Positions 41,950-52,373 of a DNA stretch of 64,000 bases are shown here, in pieces. Below the pieces are notes generated by a model, which saw only the letters and a program-made list of their open reading frames with translations, ran no database searches and was not told the DNA's origin. The first letter of the stretch is position 1. The number at the start of each line of letters is the position of its first letter. The position numbers were made by a program, and so were the translations under genes. The stretch spans positions 74,958 to 138,957 of the forward strand of contig CAKVEC010000006.1 in assembly GCA_934728255.1 (NCBI GenBank). Reading direction: 5' to 3'. This stretch comes from an uncultured Bacteroidales bacterium (GTDB lineage: Bacteria > Bacteroidota > Bacteroidia > Bacteroidales > Paludibacteraceae).

Positions 41950-44355
41950 TCATTTCCCGATTTGTAGTATGGCTGTTTGAAGTCCTTTGTTCGTTGCTTT
42001 CAGTTCGCAGTTACCTCTTACAATAGCGGTCAGTTCTCCCGCAAAAGCATGGTGATAGGGCTGGTTAAAGGCATCCAAGTTTGCCGCATCGCCATTAGCA
42101 GCAGCGACAAACTGTCCTTCTCCCTTTGTCGAGAAACGTATCAAGTGATCGGCTTGCGGACATATATTTCCTTTTTTGTCGCATACACGTACACGCACAA
42201 AATGCAGATCGTTTGCGGGTAGTGGCTCTTCTACCAATTCGATATGGTGCGGTTTGCCAGCCGTATGACGTGCCACACTGCCGAAAGCCGTAACAGCCTT
42301 CAGTTCGCCGCTTTCATAAGCCACACCGTCCCAAATCAAGCGGTAACGGCGTTGCAGAGCCAATATATCACCTGCTGCGGCTGCAGAATCGGCTTCTGTT
42401 TGAGTATATTTGTGCCGCTTGCCGAGACTTTTCCCGTTTAGGAATAACTCCGCCTCATCGGCATCGGTATAGACCATTACCGGTACGGTGTCTCCTGCTT
42501 GCCAATTCCAATGTGGCAACAGATGCAGGGTATGCTTCCGTTTGTTCCATTGCGAGCGGTAGAGATAGTAACGGTCTTTGGGAATACCGGCCAAATCAAT
42601 AATACCGAAATAGGACGAGTGCGAAGGCCAAGCATCGGTATCATACGGCGAGGGCTCTCCGAGGTAGTCAAAACCCGTCCAGACGAACTGCCCGATTGTC
42701 CACGGATAGTCGTCCATATTACGGAAATCCTCATCGGGCAGATTGCTCCACGGGCAGTACTGCAAGTCGTAGCCCGAGCACTGGTTGGTCTTGCTGTTGC
42801 CACCGGGGTGGTTTTGGTCGGTGATTGTCGATGTATTATCCGGCTTGGCGGGTAGCAGATATACCCCGCGCGAAGACACGGTGGAAGCCGTTTCCGACCC
42901 TAATACCAACCGTTGTGGAGTGCGCATGTATGCTTCTTCGTAGCGGTAAGCCCGATAGTTGAGTCCTACCACTTGCAAGATGCCGGCAAACCCGTTTTCC
43001 AATACACAACTCACTTGATCCATTCCTGCCGTAACGGGGCGCGTGCCGTCTTCTCGCTCGCATATATCCTGCAGCATTTTTGCTACCCGATAGCCGTTGG
43101 GCGAACATTGTGTCGGCACCTCGTTGCCCACCGACCACATTACGATACTCGGGTTGTTGCGGAAATGATGGAGCATATTCACCATATCACGCTCCGCCCA
43201 TTCGTCAAAGAAACGATGATACCCGTTGTCGCATTTGCCCCAGTCCCATTCGTCAAACGGTTCGCACATCACCATCATACCTATCGAGTCGCAGAGTGCT
43301 ATCAGTTCGGGCGCAGGCATATTGTGCGAAGTACGAATGGCATCGCATCCCATATCGCGCAGCATAAGTAGTTGGCGTAAGATGGCTTGTTTGTTCACAG
43401 CCGCACCAAGGGGGCCTAAGTCGTGGTGCAAACATACACCTTGGAACTTACGCACTTTTCCGTTGAGCATAAATCCGATATTCGGCACAATCTGTATGGA
43501 GCGGATACCGAATATCGTCTCCACTGTATCTACAGGTACGCCGTTTGCCGAAATCACAGAACGTGCCATATATAGTGCGGGGGCTTCGGGTGACCAAAGC
43601 GAGGGGTGTTGCAGAGTGAAATTCTGTTCCAGTGGCAGCGAATGGCGTACATCATATTCCGATACTAATTCGTCCACCACTTTGCCCGTTGCTCGCTCAA
43701 TCAGTTGCGTAGCCATCGTAATATGCTTTCCTACGGCATTCTCTACCGTTGTTTTCATATTGACGGATGCCATTTCGTCCGTAACATATGGTGTTTGGAT
43801 ATGTATTCCCCATACTGGCACGTGTGTGCGTTGCGAACGAACCAGATGTACGTTGCGATATAGTCCCGCCCCGGGATACCAGCGGCTGCTCTGCGGTCTA
43901 TTCTCCAAACGCACGGCAATGATGTTGTTTCCCGTCTGCAGATAGGGCGTGATGTCGCAGTGGAAGGCATTGTAGCCGTACGGCCAATAGCAGGTTCTTT
44001 GTCCGTTTACATACACTTCTGCTTCCGACATAGCCCCGTCAAAAAGCAGCGTATAGACCTCAGCGGTATCCACGGCGGGTAGCACAAGGGTGTGCTTGTA
44101 CCACGCCTTCCCCATATAGGGCAGTCCGCCTGTGCGCCCTGTTTTCAGCGACGGACGTGTCTCTCCGTTCTGCCAGACGGTAACATTCTGTAGATCGTTT
44201 TCGCGGTCGAAAGCCCCGTAGATCGCCCAGTCGTGCGGGATAGTAACTTCCGCCCATACATCGTCTTGCGGGGCGGGTATCTGGTGTTCTGTCTGCTCAA
44301 AGGCAAACTGCCACGAGGTCAACAATGTGGCGACAGATAAAAGGAGTGTATGCAT
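41950..44355 (-). CDS. GH2 beta-galactosidase of the galactan locus
   Basis: An 801-residue glycoside hydrolase family 2 enzyme. It has the sugar-binding jelly-roll (about 30-180; SRWYPGAGLYRNVHLV), immunoglobulin-like domain, and TIM barrel with acid/base Glu412 in MWSVGNEVPTQ and nucleophile Glu488 in VLGSETAST. The C-terminal Ig-like domains include VYTDADEAELFLNGKSLG. The N-terminus (MHTLLLSVATLLTS) is a weak signal peptide, so periplasmic location is likely. It lies after the GH53 gene and should release galactose from the galacto-oligosaccharides that enzyme makes. Confidence 0.93.
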   Translation of the reverse strand: MHTLLLSVATLLTSWQFAFEQTEHQIPAPQDDVWAEVTIPHDWAIYGAFDRENDLQNVTVWQNGETRPSLKTGRTGGLPYMGKAWYKHTLVLPAVDTAEVYTLLFDGAMSEAEVYVNGQRTCYWPYGYNAFHCDITPYLQTGNNIIAVRLENRPQSSRWYPGAGLYRNVHLVRSQRTHVPVWGIHIQTPYVTDEMASVNMKTTVENAVGKHITMATQLIERATGKVVDELVSEYDVRHSLPLEQNFTLQHPSLWSPEAPALYMARSVISANGVPVDTVETIFGIRSIQIVPNIGFMLNGKVRKFQGVCLHHDLGPLGAAVNKQAILRQLLMLRDMGCDAIRTSHNMPAPELIALCDSIGMMVMCEPFDEWDWGKCDNGYHRFFDEWAERDMVNMLHHFRNNPSIVMWSVGNEVPTQCSPNGYRVAKMLQDICEREDGTRPVTAGMDQVSCVLENGFAGILQVVGLNYRAYRYEEAYMRTPQRLVLGSETASTVSSRGVYLLPAKPDNTSTITDQNHPGGNSKTNQCSGYDLQYCPWSNLPDEDFRNMDDYPWTIGQFVWTGFDYLGEPSPYDTDAWPSHSSYFGIIDLAGIPKDRYYLYRSQWNKRKHTLHLLPHWNWQAGDTVPVMVYTDADEAELFLNGKSLGKRHKYTQTEADSAAAAGDILALQRRYRLIWDGVAYESGELKAVTAFGSVARHTAGKPHHIELVEEPLPANDLHFVRVRVCDKKGNICPQADHLIRFSTKGEGQFVAAANGDAANLDAFNQPYHHAFAGELTAIVRGNCELKATNKGLQTAILQIGK

Positions 44356-44414
44356 TGCGTCAAAAAAGTGTTTAAGGTAATGTCCGGTAGATCGTTTAAT
44401 GGCAATAGATTATT

Positions 44415-45512
44415 TTATCTTTTCCAAAGGGCTTTGAGTGCTTCGTTGGGCTGTCCCTTGGAGGTGAACGCGCCCATATGGTATGCGCCCCAACCGAGGG
44501 TGATATATTCCTGCGGACGCCAGTTGTTGTATATCTGCGGTTCCCAGTAGAAAATACCTTTCATATAGTCCAATTGGTCCACACGGCTGCGGAAATCCTC
44601 TATTACTTTTTTTCCTTCAACCTCCTGTTTGGCAATGGTACCTATCTCGGTAATCATAATCGGGCATTTGAACTCAGCATACAGCAGTTTGATGTTCTTC
44701 TCTGCCAATTGGTTGGTCTCCTGCCAGTCTTTGCCTGTCCATTCTTTCATCATCGGATAGTGGCTTAACCCTATCATATCAAATTTTCCGCCATTCGCTT
44801 TCATCTTGCGGAAGAACCAGCGGTTGTCTTCATAGGCGTTGTCGATATGCACAATCACCTGCGCATCGGGGAATACCGCTTTGCAAGCGTTGTATCCAGC
44901 CAGGGTCAGTGCTGCATAGTTTTTCCATCCGTTGGGCAGGTCTCCATTTTTGTCCCATAGTTGCCCGGTCGGCCAAAGCATACCGCAGCGGGTCTCGTTG
45001 CCAACCTGTATCCATTCGGGGGTGATACCGCTGTCGCGCAAAGCGGTCAGCACATCGGTAGTGTGGTCGGCTACCGCTTCTTTGAGTTGCTCTATATCAT
45101 AGTTCGTCCATACAGCGGGGGTGGTCTGCTTGCTTGGGTCGGCAAAGTTGTCCGAATAGTGGAAATCAATCATCAGGCGCAGTTTCAAAGCGTGCGCACG
45201 TTTGGCTTTGGCAAGCACGTCTTCTTTGTTGCACCAACCGGTATTGTGGTTCACCCACACGCGCAGACGCACAGCGTTCATACCGATACCGCGCATCAGC
45301 CGCATACCCTCGGTGGCTTGCCCCAATGAGTCGTAAAACAGCACCCCGTCCTGTTCCTCCTCGGTTATCCACGAGCAATCCGCTCCATAAGCATAACTGC
45401 CAATGACAGGTTCAGGGTAGGTGTATTCTTCGGGACTATCGGCATGGCAGGAAGATAAAATGGCACATAGACCTAATATCAACGTAGTTATAGAGGTTAA
45501 GTGAATTTTCAT
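44415..45512 (-). CDS. GH53 endo-beta-1,4-galactanase, lipoprotein
   Basis: Cuts beta-1,4-galactan side chains of pectin (rhamnogalacturonan I). From the ATG at 45512 the 365-residue protein begins with a lipoprotein signal ending LSSC (Cys22), so it is probably lipid-anchored at the surface. Catalytic residues of GH53 are visible: acid/base Glu173 in QVGNETRCGMLW and nucleophile Glu289 in IMITEIG, with RLRVWVNHNTGW near 82 and WEPQIYNNW near 330. The start at 45560 was rejected because it hides the lipobox. A strong terminator lies upstream, between it and the SusE-like gene. Confidence 0.95.
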   Translation of the reverse strand: MKIHLTSITTLILGLCAILSSCHADSPEEYTYPEPVIGSYAYGADCSWITEEEQDGVLFYDSLGQATEGMRLMRGIGMNAVRLRVWVNHNTGWCNKEDVLAKAKRAHALKLRLMIDFHYSDNFADPSKQTTPAVWTNYDIEQLKEAVADHTTDVLTALRDSGITPEWIQVGNETRCGMLWPTGQLWDKNGDLPNGWKNYAALTLAGYNACKAVFPDAQVIVHIDNAYEDNRWFFRKMKANGGKFDMIGLSHYPMMKEWTGKDWQETNQLAEKNIKLLYAEFKCPIMITEIGTIAKQEVEGKKVIEDFRSRVDQLDYMKGIFYWEPQIYNNWRPQEYITLGWGAYHMGAFTSKGQPNEALKALWKR

Positions 45513-45610
45513 ATCTTTATAGTTCTTGAAATGGTTGACTATTCCTATATACTGCTGCAAAAGGTAGCCACAATTTGCGATATATACAAGTTATTATTTG
45601 AAAATACAGA

Positions 45611-45650
45611 CAAAAACAGAGACTACCCGATAGTATCGGATAGCCTCTGT
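45611..45650 (-). terminator. Terminator between the SusE-like and GH53 genes
   Basis: On the minus strand the hairpin ACAGAGGCTATCCGATA, CTA, TCGGGTAGTCTCTGT has two mismatches or wobbles and is followed by TTTTTG. It would attenuate or end the susC-susD-susE transcript before the hydrolases. Confidence 0.8.
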
Positions 45651-45686
45651 CTGCTTAGAAATCTATGCGAATGGAATGGTTATGCA

Positions 45687-46877
45687 TTATTCGCACAAAG
45701 TATATTTGCCTGCGCTATAGTCCACATTGATAGTGGTCTCTGCGCCAAACTTCATATCTGGATTGTCAGCCCACTCTTCTGCACCGGTTTCTTCGTTCTT
45801 TACCAAGATCTGAATCTGATTGCTCCAATCTGTGTCTCCTACAGCCTTGAATTTGAAAGTATCGTCTTCTGCTGCTTTCACTACGATTTGGTATGAACCA
45901 TCTGCCTGTTTTGTCAATGGGAATGCTTCGTTCCAATTGCTAGCCTCAAACGAACCAATGATGGCAGGTTCGTAATTGCCACACTCGGGGGCTTTCAAAT
46001 TGATGGTGTAATCTTTGAGTTCTACGGTAACACACTCACTCTTTTGCCAACCGCCGATCTCTACATATACCAGACCGGTACCGTTTACTTGGATGTTGCC
46101 ATCGCCGGATTTGGAAACGGCTGCAGTGGTGTAAGCCTCGTTGTAGTCCCAGTCGATAGCCTGACCTTGCCAACTGCCGTCGCCGGTGTAGATAAGGCAA
46201 ATCTTACCTGCCATATAGATGTCGCTGTTGTCGCCCCATGGGGTAGCACCGAGTTTGAAATCTGCGGTGTACCATTCGTCGGAACCATCAATCGGTTGGA
46301 ACTTAACGCACTCATCAGGGCCTACTTGAGCATTCTGCTCAGCATTGCAGTAGGTGTTTTCACCTGACCAAGCCGAGCCGTCGAATGTACCTTTGAAAGC
46401 GATACCATTGCATTCCGAACCGGCAGGGATATGGATGGCAAAGCGTACCATTCCGTCTGCGGGTTTATCCAGATCAGGAATACTGCCTTCTCCCGGCTCT
46501 TCGGGTTTAACGGTCTTTGTCATTTTGGCATCGAATACGGTTTTGCCGTCCTCTGTAACAATCAGTTGGAGGCTCTTCTTGTCGCCGCTGATGGATTTTG
46601 CGGTAATGGTTGCATTTGCGGGTTGCCCGTCGCAAGTGATAGTACCTTCGCCTTTGGAAGCATCATAAGCCACCGTACCTTTGGCAGTCTCCTTGTCAAC
46701 GGTCAAAACGACTGCATTGTCAGCCACTTCAAGCGCTACTTTTGCTGGGGTAGCCTCTGCGTTTTCATACAGCCAATAGCCATTCAGATTCTTCAAATAA
46801 TCCGTAGTGTTTTCTTTTTTGCAACCTACCATAAGTAGAGTTGCGGCAGCCAATACTGCCAAACTTAATTTTTTCAT
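45687..46877 (-). CDS. SusE/SusF-like surface glycan-binding lipoprotein
   Basis: A 396-residue lipoprotein (lipobox LMVGC, Cys19) in the third position of the locus, where surface glycan-binding proteins are usual. The N-terminal part (about 25-120) is a beta domain (GYWLYENAEATPAKVALEV). A linker PEEPGEGS follows near residue 130, then two beta-sandwich modules; the last (EPAIIGSFEASNWNEAFPL, DDTFKFKAVGDTDWSNQI) resembles SusE/SusF starch-binding modules. Sequence similarity to SusE is limited to the last domain type and position, so the call depends partly on context. It likely binds galactan at the surface. Confidence 0.8.
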   Translation of the reverse strand: MKKLSLAVLAAATLLMVGCKKENTTDYLKNLNGYWLYENAEATPAKVALEVADNAVVLTVDKETAKGTVAYDASKGEGTITCDGQPANATITAKSISGDKKSLQLIVTEDGKTVFDAKMTKTVKPEEPGEGSIPDLDKPADGMVRFAIHIPAGSECNGIAFKGTFDGSAWSGENTYCNAEQNAQVGPDECVKFQPIDGSDEWYTADFKLGATPWGDNSDIYMAGKICLIYTGDGSWQGQAIDWDYNEAYTTAAVSKSGDGNIQVNGTGLVYVEIGGWQKSECVTVELKDYTINLKAPECGNYEPAIIGSFEASNWNEAFPLTKQADGSYQIVVKAAEDDTFKFKAVGDTDWSNQIQILVKNEETGAEEWADNPDMKFGAETTINVDYSAGKYTLCE

Positions 46878-46929
46878 AATGAAATTAAATTAGTTAGTTT
46901 GTTAATTAGTTTGTGATATATAAAGTGGT

Positions 46930-48726
46930 TTAATATCCTTCGTTTTGAGTCATATTGCTATTGGCAACAAGATCCGTTTCCGGAATAGGATAGACGCTGA
47001 AATGCGAGTCAATGTCCGCTACGGTGGTATTCCAATTGCCGTCTGTGCCGAATGATTTCTGTGCTTTGTTGTTGCTGCCGGAACGTCCCTCCCACGTGCG
47101 GGTACAGGTCTTGCCTACAAATTGCCCGAAGCGAATTAGGTCAATACGGCGGCGTCCCTCGTGGTAAAACTCGCGTTGCCATTCGTCTAATAACTCGTCT
47201 TCTGTCAGTGCGGGCAGTGCCGTAGCGTTAGCGCGTGCACGAATCTTGCCGTTGATTATTTCCAAAGCCTCTCCCGTTTTGCCTTGGCGGTACAGAGCCT
47301 CTGCTAAGGTCATGTAGGCCTCTGCCGTACGCATCAGAGGTACATCGGTGTCGGTGTATTTGGAGTCATGTTGCGGCACGGCACCTTCGGAGGTAATCGG
47401 TTGCATATTGGCATCATACTGTGTCGAGTAGCGGTTGGTCCACTTGCAGATAGCCCAGCAGGAATCAAAACCCTCTCCGTTGGCAGGTACCGATCCGTTG
47501 AATCCTTTTATGTTCAATGTCCCGTCGCTTGTTGTATTGGCAGCACAGAACATCGCACGATCATCATGTGCCACGGCGGGCATAGCGTATTCGTCTTTAC
47601 CGCCGCCCAAGGCTACTATCTCGCGGGGTGTCTTGCCGGGGAAGAACGCTTTGATCAGTTCGGGACTGGAACGCCAACAACCCCAGTTGTTGTCCGAAGA
47701 ACCGCAGTCGTTCATTTTCTGGTTGCGGCACGAGTTGATGGTGTATTGGCTGCCGGCATAACTGCGGAGATATGCACCGTCGCAGGCTGCTATGAATATC
47801 ATCTCTTCCGGTGCAACCACCTCATTGTCGCCCATAAAAATTTGTGCAAACGGCTTGTGCAATTCGGGGCAAGTGGCAATCACTTTGCGGGCATACTCCT
47901 CGGCTTTGCCCCATTCTGCCGTACCGGTATATACCTCTGCATTCAGGTACAAGCGTGCCAACAGCATATTGGCAGCGGGCTTGGTGGCACGATAGATCGT
48001 GGTTTCGCCTTTGTCATACAGGTCGTCGATAAATCCGTGGTCGGCATCGCCCGTCACTTTGTAGTACGAGATGACTCCCCCCTTGGCATTCATATACGTC
48101 TTGCCGCTATGTCCGCCTTCTACCTCGTCTATCAGCCATTCATATAGGCTCTCGCGGCTGATCTGCTCGGGGTTGGTTCCACTCACGGTTACCGTAAACG
48201 GCACTTTGCCGAACATATCCAGCATATGGTAATAGTTCAATGCGCGAATAAAACGAACCTCTGCACGCTTGTGAATCATCTCGGGGTCGGTAGTACCCTC
48301 GGTCAAATCCAAAAAGTGGTTCGACATCGTTACTGCATAGTTCAAGCGGTTATATAGTTTCGATACAAACGGATTGGCAGGCCCGTAGGAGATTGTCAGC
48401 AGGTCAATACAACCGGCATCGTTGTGCCATGTCCACCAACCGGCATCGGTCGGAAACTCGTTGAGTACACACAATGTACGGAAAAAACCGGAATAACCCT
48501 CATCGTCGGTAATGATGTCGGCATCACCGCCACCACCGGTGTTTCCTGTTTGTACGAAAGCGCAATACAATTTGCTGTAAAGCGCATCTATGATTTGCGA
48601 TTTGTTCTGATCGTTTACCTGTACCGTATTGGGGTCAATCGGTTCCAAGTTCATACAGGCGGACATACCGAAAAGTACGGCTGCAGACACAATCCAAGTT
48701 TTGATATTTGTTTTCATTGTCTTCAA
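46930..48726 (-). CDS. SusD/RagB-family glycan-binding lipoprotein
   Basis: A 598-residue outer-membrane lipoprotein (signal peptide with FGMSAC, Cys24) that caps the SusC channel and binds the glycan. SusD features include the N-terminal NLEPIDPN, the TPR-like helical core (RFIRALNYYHMLDMFGKVPF near 175), and the C-terminal MRTAEAYMTLAEALYRQGKTGEALEIIN and EFYHEGRRRIDLIRFGQF. The start is 12 bp after susC; a second ATG at 48717 is equally possible. Confidence 0.96.
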   Translation of the reverse strand: MKTMKTNIKTWIVSAAVLFGMSACMNLEPIDPNTVQVNDQNKSQIIDALYSKLYCAFVQTGNTGGGGDADIITDDEGYSGFFRTLCVLNEFPTDAGWWTWHNDAGCIDLLTISYGPANPFVSKLYNRLNYAVTMSNHFLDLTEGTTDPEMIHKRAEVRFIRALNYYHMLDMFGKVPFTVTVSGTNPEQISRESLYEWLIDEVEGGHSGKTYMNAKGGVISYYKVTGDADHGFIDDLYDKGETTIYRATKPAANMLLARLYLNAEVYTGTAEWGKAEEYARKVIATCPELHKPFAQIFMGDNEVVAPEEMIFIAACDGAYLRSYAGSQYTINSCRNQKMNDCGSSDNNWGCWRSSPELIKAFFPGKTPREIVALGGGKDEYAMPAVAHDDRAMFCAANTTSDGTLNIKGFNGSVPANGEGFDSCWAICKWTNRYSTQYDANMQPITSEGAVPQHDSKYTDTDVPLMRTAEAYMTLAEALYRQGKTGEALEIINGKIRARANATALPALTEDELLDEWQREFYHEGRRRIDLIRFGQFVGKTCTRTWEGRSGSNNKAQKSFGTDGNWNTTVADIDSHFSVYPIPETDLVANSNMTQNEGY

Positions 48727-48738
48727 TAAATAGGGTGG

Positions 48739-51700
48739 TTAGAACGTTAAGTTAAGACCTATAACGGTACTCATACAACGCGGGTACATATTGTTGTCGA
48801 TACCCGAAGCAATTTCCGGATCCAGACCTTTGTAACCGGTGATGACAAACGGGTTGCTCACTGTGCAATAGACACGACCGTTGATTTTGGGACGCTGGAA
48901 CGAGTAGCCCAGCGTGATATTGTCGCAACGCAGGAAAGAAGCGTTCTGTACAAAATAGGTCGAAAGCACGCCGTTGCTCTCGTTACGCAACTGGCAACCG
49001 TCGTTGTAGTAAGCATCATAAGCCAGTTTTAGAATGCTGTGGTAGCCGTCGAACTTGGCATCATAAGCGGTGGTAACATATTGCAACTGGTCTTGGAGAA
49101 CCGAGTTATACACATAGTTGCCAATGTTGGCACGCAAGGTAATTCCCAAATCCACACCATAGAACTGGAATTTGGTGTTGAAACCCATTGTTACAGGGGC
49201 TGCCGAACTATGATAGAATATCTTGTCTTCTGCCGTCAGGTTGTATTCGGGGTCGGTAGGCAGTGCATCGGGGTGGTCTTGGTCAACCAAGTAGAGAAGA
49301 CCCGTTTCTTCATTTAGTTTGCTTTCATATACATAGAACGAGTTGGCGGGATGTCCTACGGCATTAGCCTGCACTTTTTGGTCGTTGCCGATATTGGACG
49401 ACGATACATACTCATAGTAGCCGGGGTGGTCTGCACCGGTCAGATTGACAATCTGATTCTTGTTCCATGTTACGTTGTAGCCCAAGTCCCATTTGAAATT
49501 CTTGGTATCCACCGCTACGGCGTCAATGGCAAACTCAACACCCATATTGTAGAGAGAACCTACATTCTTGATAACCTGTGTCTTGAAGTTTACACCGGCT
49601 GGAATATCCACTACGTTGATCAGATCGTCGGTGAAACGGTAGTAGTACTCCAACGAACCGGAAATACGATGTTTTAGGAAGGCAAAATCAATACCTGCAT
49701 TGTAGGTGGTGGTCTTCTCCCATGTCAGCGACGGGTTGTACTCGCTCGGGCGGTAGGTCATATAATATACGTATCCGTCTGCGCCGATTACATAATCCGT
49801 ACCTTCCGTTTTGCCACTCAGATCCACTTGATCGGCTTTCTCTCCCACTGTGGACCATGCGCCCGTCTGGTTCTGCTTATATACGGCAAGATACTGGAAA
49901 TCACCACGGTTCAGGTTCTGCTGACCGGTAATACCATAGCCGAGACGCAGTTTCAGGTCGTCAATCCAATGAACATCCTGCATAAAGGCTTCTTTCATCT
50001 TCCAACCCAATGCCACCGAGGGGAAATAGCCCCAACGGCACGACGGATCAAAACGGGTGGACGCATCCGCACGCATAGTGGCGGTAATCAGAAGTTGGTT
50101 CCAACCTACATAGTTCGCACGACCGAAGAACGAGAGCAATGCGCTCTGTGTGCCGTAGGTATAATCGGAATAGTCGCGTTTGGTGCCGCGCAATGCCGCA
50201 TCGTTGTTGGTCTCGGGGTAGAAACCGCTGCCCTCGCTGTACGATGTACGGTGGAATTTCTGATACTCACCGCCAATCATCACATCGAAATGCTGTGTTT
50301 CCGAGAAATCTTTGTAGTATTGCAGGTAGGCGTTGAAAGACAGGTTGTATTTGCTTTCCTCTGCCCAACCTTCGTAACCATAATAGCCCCATGTGGTGTT
50401 CTGCGAATAGGGAGACCAAGAAGTCTTCTGCTTGCCGTACGAGTAGTCTGCACCGAAATTGGCATGGATACGCAGGTCTTCAAAACCGTGTATCTTGTAA
50501 TCACCTTCGATATTGCCTACAAACGAACCTGAGTTGGCACGGTCGTTCTTCAGGTTCAGCGTCGAAACGGGATTCGATGCAGTCTGAGTATTGAACATAT
50601 ATTTCCATGTCGGGTCGTTCAGCGGGGTACCCGACTGGGTGCGACCATAGTAGCCGCCGAAATGCTCCAACGACTCGTCGTAGATAGGTTGCGTCGGGTC
50701 GTAGGCTATCGCTGCACCCACTACGCCGCCGTCGGCATAACGGTTGTAGATATACATTCCCTTGGCATTGATGTTGAATGTCAGGTGGTTGTCAAGGAAC
50801 GAGGGAGAAAGGTTCAGCGAAGCGGTTACACGCTGCATGTTACTTGTCTTGATGATACCGTTCTGGTCGGTATAGCCGAGCGAGAAGCGGTAGGGCATAT
50901 GTTTCGTACCGCCCATTAGCGAGATGTTATGGTCGGTCGATACGGCTGTGCGGTAAATAGCCGCCTGCCAATCAGTGTCTGCTCCGCCCAAGTAGTTCAG
51001 CACTTTCGGACGATACGAACCGGGATTGTCCACCTTGTTATTATACAGGTAGTCGGCATAATCGCGCAATTCATCGCCGCTCATTACATCCATTGTATTC
51101 ATCAGCGTACCGAATGATACGTTGCCCGAATAGTTCACTTTCAGTTTCTGATTCGTGCTGCCTTTCTTGGTGGTAATGATAATCACACCATTGCTGGCAC
51201 GGCTACCGTAGATAGCGGTGGCGGAGGCGTCTTTCAATACCGTAAACGATTCAATATCATTGGGGTTCACCATCGTCAGCGGGTTTGCCACACCTTTGAT
51301 ACCGTCGTTATCCATTGCCAATCCGTCAATCACAATCAACGGGTCATTTGAGGCTTGCAACGACGAACCGCCGCGGACGCGGATTTGTGCACCACCGCCG
51401 GGGGTACCATCGGATGAAGTTACCGTCACACCGGCAATCTTACCCTGCAACATATCTGTGGCGTTGGTGGTCAGACCTTTGTTCATATCGTCCGGCTTGA
51501 TGGCGGTTACAGAACCCGTGGCATCGTTTTTCTTTACAACACCATAGCCGACAACTACCACTTCGTCCAACTGCTCCGAATCTTCGTGCATCAGTACGCG
51601 CATACCCTGGGCGGCTTTCAGTTCCTGAGATTTATATCCCATATAACTGAATTCCAACAATGTACCCGCAGGCACGTTTAGCGTAAAGTTTCCGTTGAAA

Positions 51701-51864
51701 TCGGTAATCGTACCGTTTGTACTGCCTTTCTGGATGATGTTCGCACCAATGATCGGTTCACCCGTCGATGCTTCCAACACAGTACCTGTAATCTGTGCCT
51801 GTATCGCGGTGCTCACCAGCAGCCACGCCGACAACACTCCAAGTAAGAGTAGATTGTGTTTCAT
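48739..51864 (-). CDS. SusC/RagA-type TonB-dependent outer-membrane transporter
   Basis: A 1041-residue importer for oligosaccharides. The order is signal peptide (ending TAIQAQ), a carboxypeptidase-D-like regulatory domain (ITGTVLEASTGEPIIGANI), a TonB-box/plug start (LDEVVVVGYGVVKKNDATGS), plug with IRVRGGSSLQASNDPLIVIDG, then the 22-strand barrel ending in VIGLNLTF. It is the first gene of the galactan locus, with a promoter about 190 bases upstream. No anti-sigma or N-terminal extension is seen, so regulation by an external sensor (hybrid two-component type in the B. thetaiotaomicron counterpart) is expected, but no such gene is adjacent. Confidence 0.97.
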   Translation of the reverse strand: MKHNLLLLGVLSAWLLVSTAIQAQITGTVLEASTGEPIIGANIIQKGSTNGTITDFNGNFTLNVPAGTLLEFSYMGYKSQELKAAQGMRVLMHEDSEQLDEVVVVGYGVVKKNDATGSVTAIKPDDMNKGLTTNATDMLQGKIAGVTVTSSDGTPGGGAQIRVRGGSSLQASNDPLIVIDGLAMDNDGIKGVANPLTMVNPNDIESFTVLKDASATAIYGSRASNGVIIITTKKGSTNQKLKVNYSGNVSFGTLMNTMDVMSGDELRDYADYLYNNKVDNPGSYRPKVLNYLGGADTDWQAAIYRTAVSTDHNISLMGGTKHMPYRFSLGYTDQNGIIKTSNMQRVTASLNLSPSFLDNHLTFNINAKGMYIYNRYADGGVVGAAIAYDPTQPIYDESLEHFGGYYGRTQSGTPLNDPTWKYMFNTQTASNPVSTLNLKNDRANSGSFVGNIEGDYKIHGFEDLRIHANFGADYSYGKQKTSWSPYSQNTTWGYYGYEGWAEESKYNLSFNAYLQYYKDFSETQHFDVMIGGEYQKFHRTSYSEGSGFYPETNNDAALRGTKRDYSDYTYGTQSALLSFFGRANYVGWNQLLITATMRADASTRFDPSCRWGYFPSVALGWKMKEAFMQDVHWIDDLKLRLGYGITGQQNLNRGDFQYLAVYKQNQTGAWSTVGEKADQVDLSGKTEGTDYVIGADGYVYYMTYRPSEYNPSLTWEKTTTYNAGIDFAFLKHRISGSLEYYYRFTDDLINVVDIPAGVNFKTQVIKNVGSLYNMGVEFAIDAVAVDTKNFKWDLGYNVTWNKNQIVNLTGADHPGYYEYVSSSNIGNDQKVQANAVGHPANSFYVYESKLNEETGLLYLVDQDHPDALPTDPEYNLTAEDKIFYHSSAAPVTMGFNTKFQFYGVDLGITLRANIGNYVYNSVLQDQLQYVTTAYDAKFDGYHSILKLAYDAYYNDGCQLRNESNGVLSTYFVQNASFLRCDNITLGYSFQRPKINGRVYCTVSNPFVITGYKGLDPEIASGIDNNMYPRCMSTVIGLNLTF

Positions 51865-52054
51865 CGTAAAAGATTGATTTGTTTATTAGTTAGTTGTTAT
51901 ATATATTGTAGTAGCCGTGTAGTAGCGGAAAAAAGGATATTTGCCATTGTATGCGGTCTTTGCCCTGTTTCTGCCCCGCTTCATCCGTCTATATTTTCTC
52001 TATATTTTCCGCTCCGAACCTGTCGCACAAAAACGACCGTTTTTTATCAACGTG

Positions 52055-52086
52055 CAAAAGTAGTGCTTTTAATTTACATACGCAAA
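52055..52086 (-). promoter_or_regulatory. Promoter of the susC operon
   Basis: On the minus strand TTTG (52086-52083), 20-base spacer, TACTTTTG (52062-52055). It predicts a 5' leader of about 185 bases before susC, long enough for post-transcriptional control. Confidence 0.8.
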
Positions 52087-52373
52087 TTTTTCCACAAAAA
52101 AACATATAAAATGATACATTTCGAAACGTTTCTATGTTTAATAACCTGTAAAAATATCCATACACTGGCATATTTATATCCTTTATTCCGCAATTTTTTT
52201 TTACATATATCGAAAATATATTTTTGTCCCATCTCATATTTGCCAATATGCCTACGCATACACCTGTTGGCACTTTAATGACCTCCTATGCTGCAGGCGG
52301 CAAGAAAACTAAAAAAATAAAGAATATAAAGAAAATGTACCATTCCTATATCCTTACTTGTAGGTAGAAAGTC

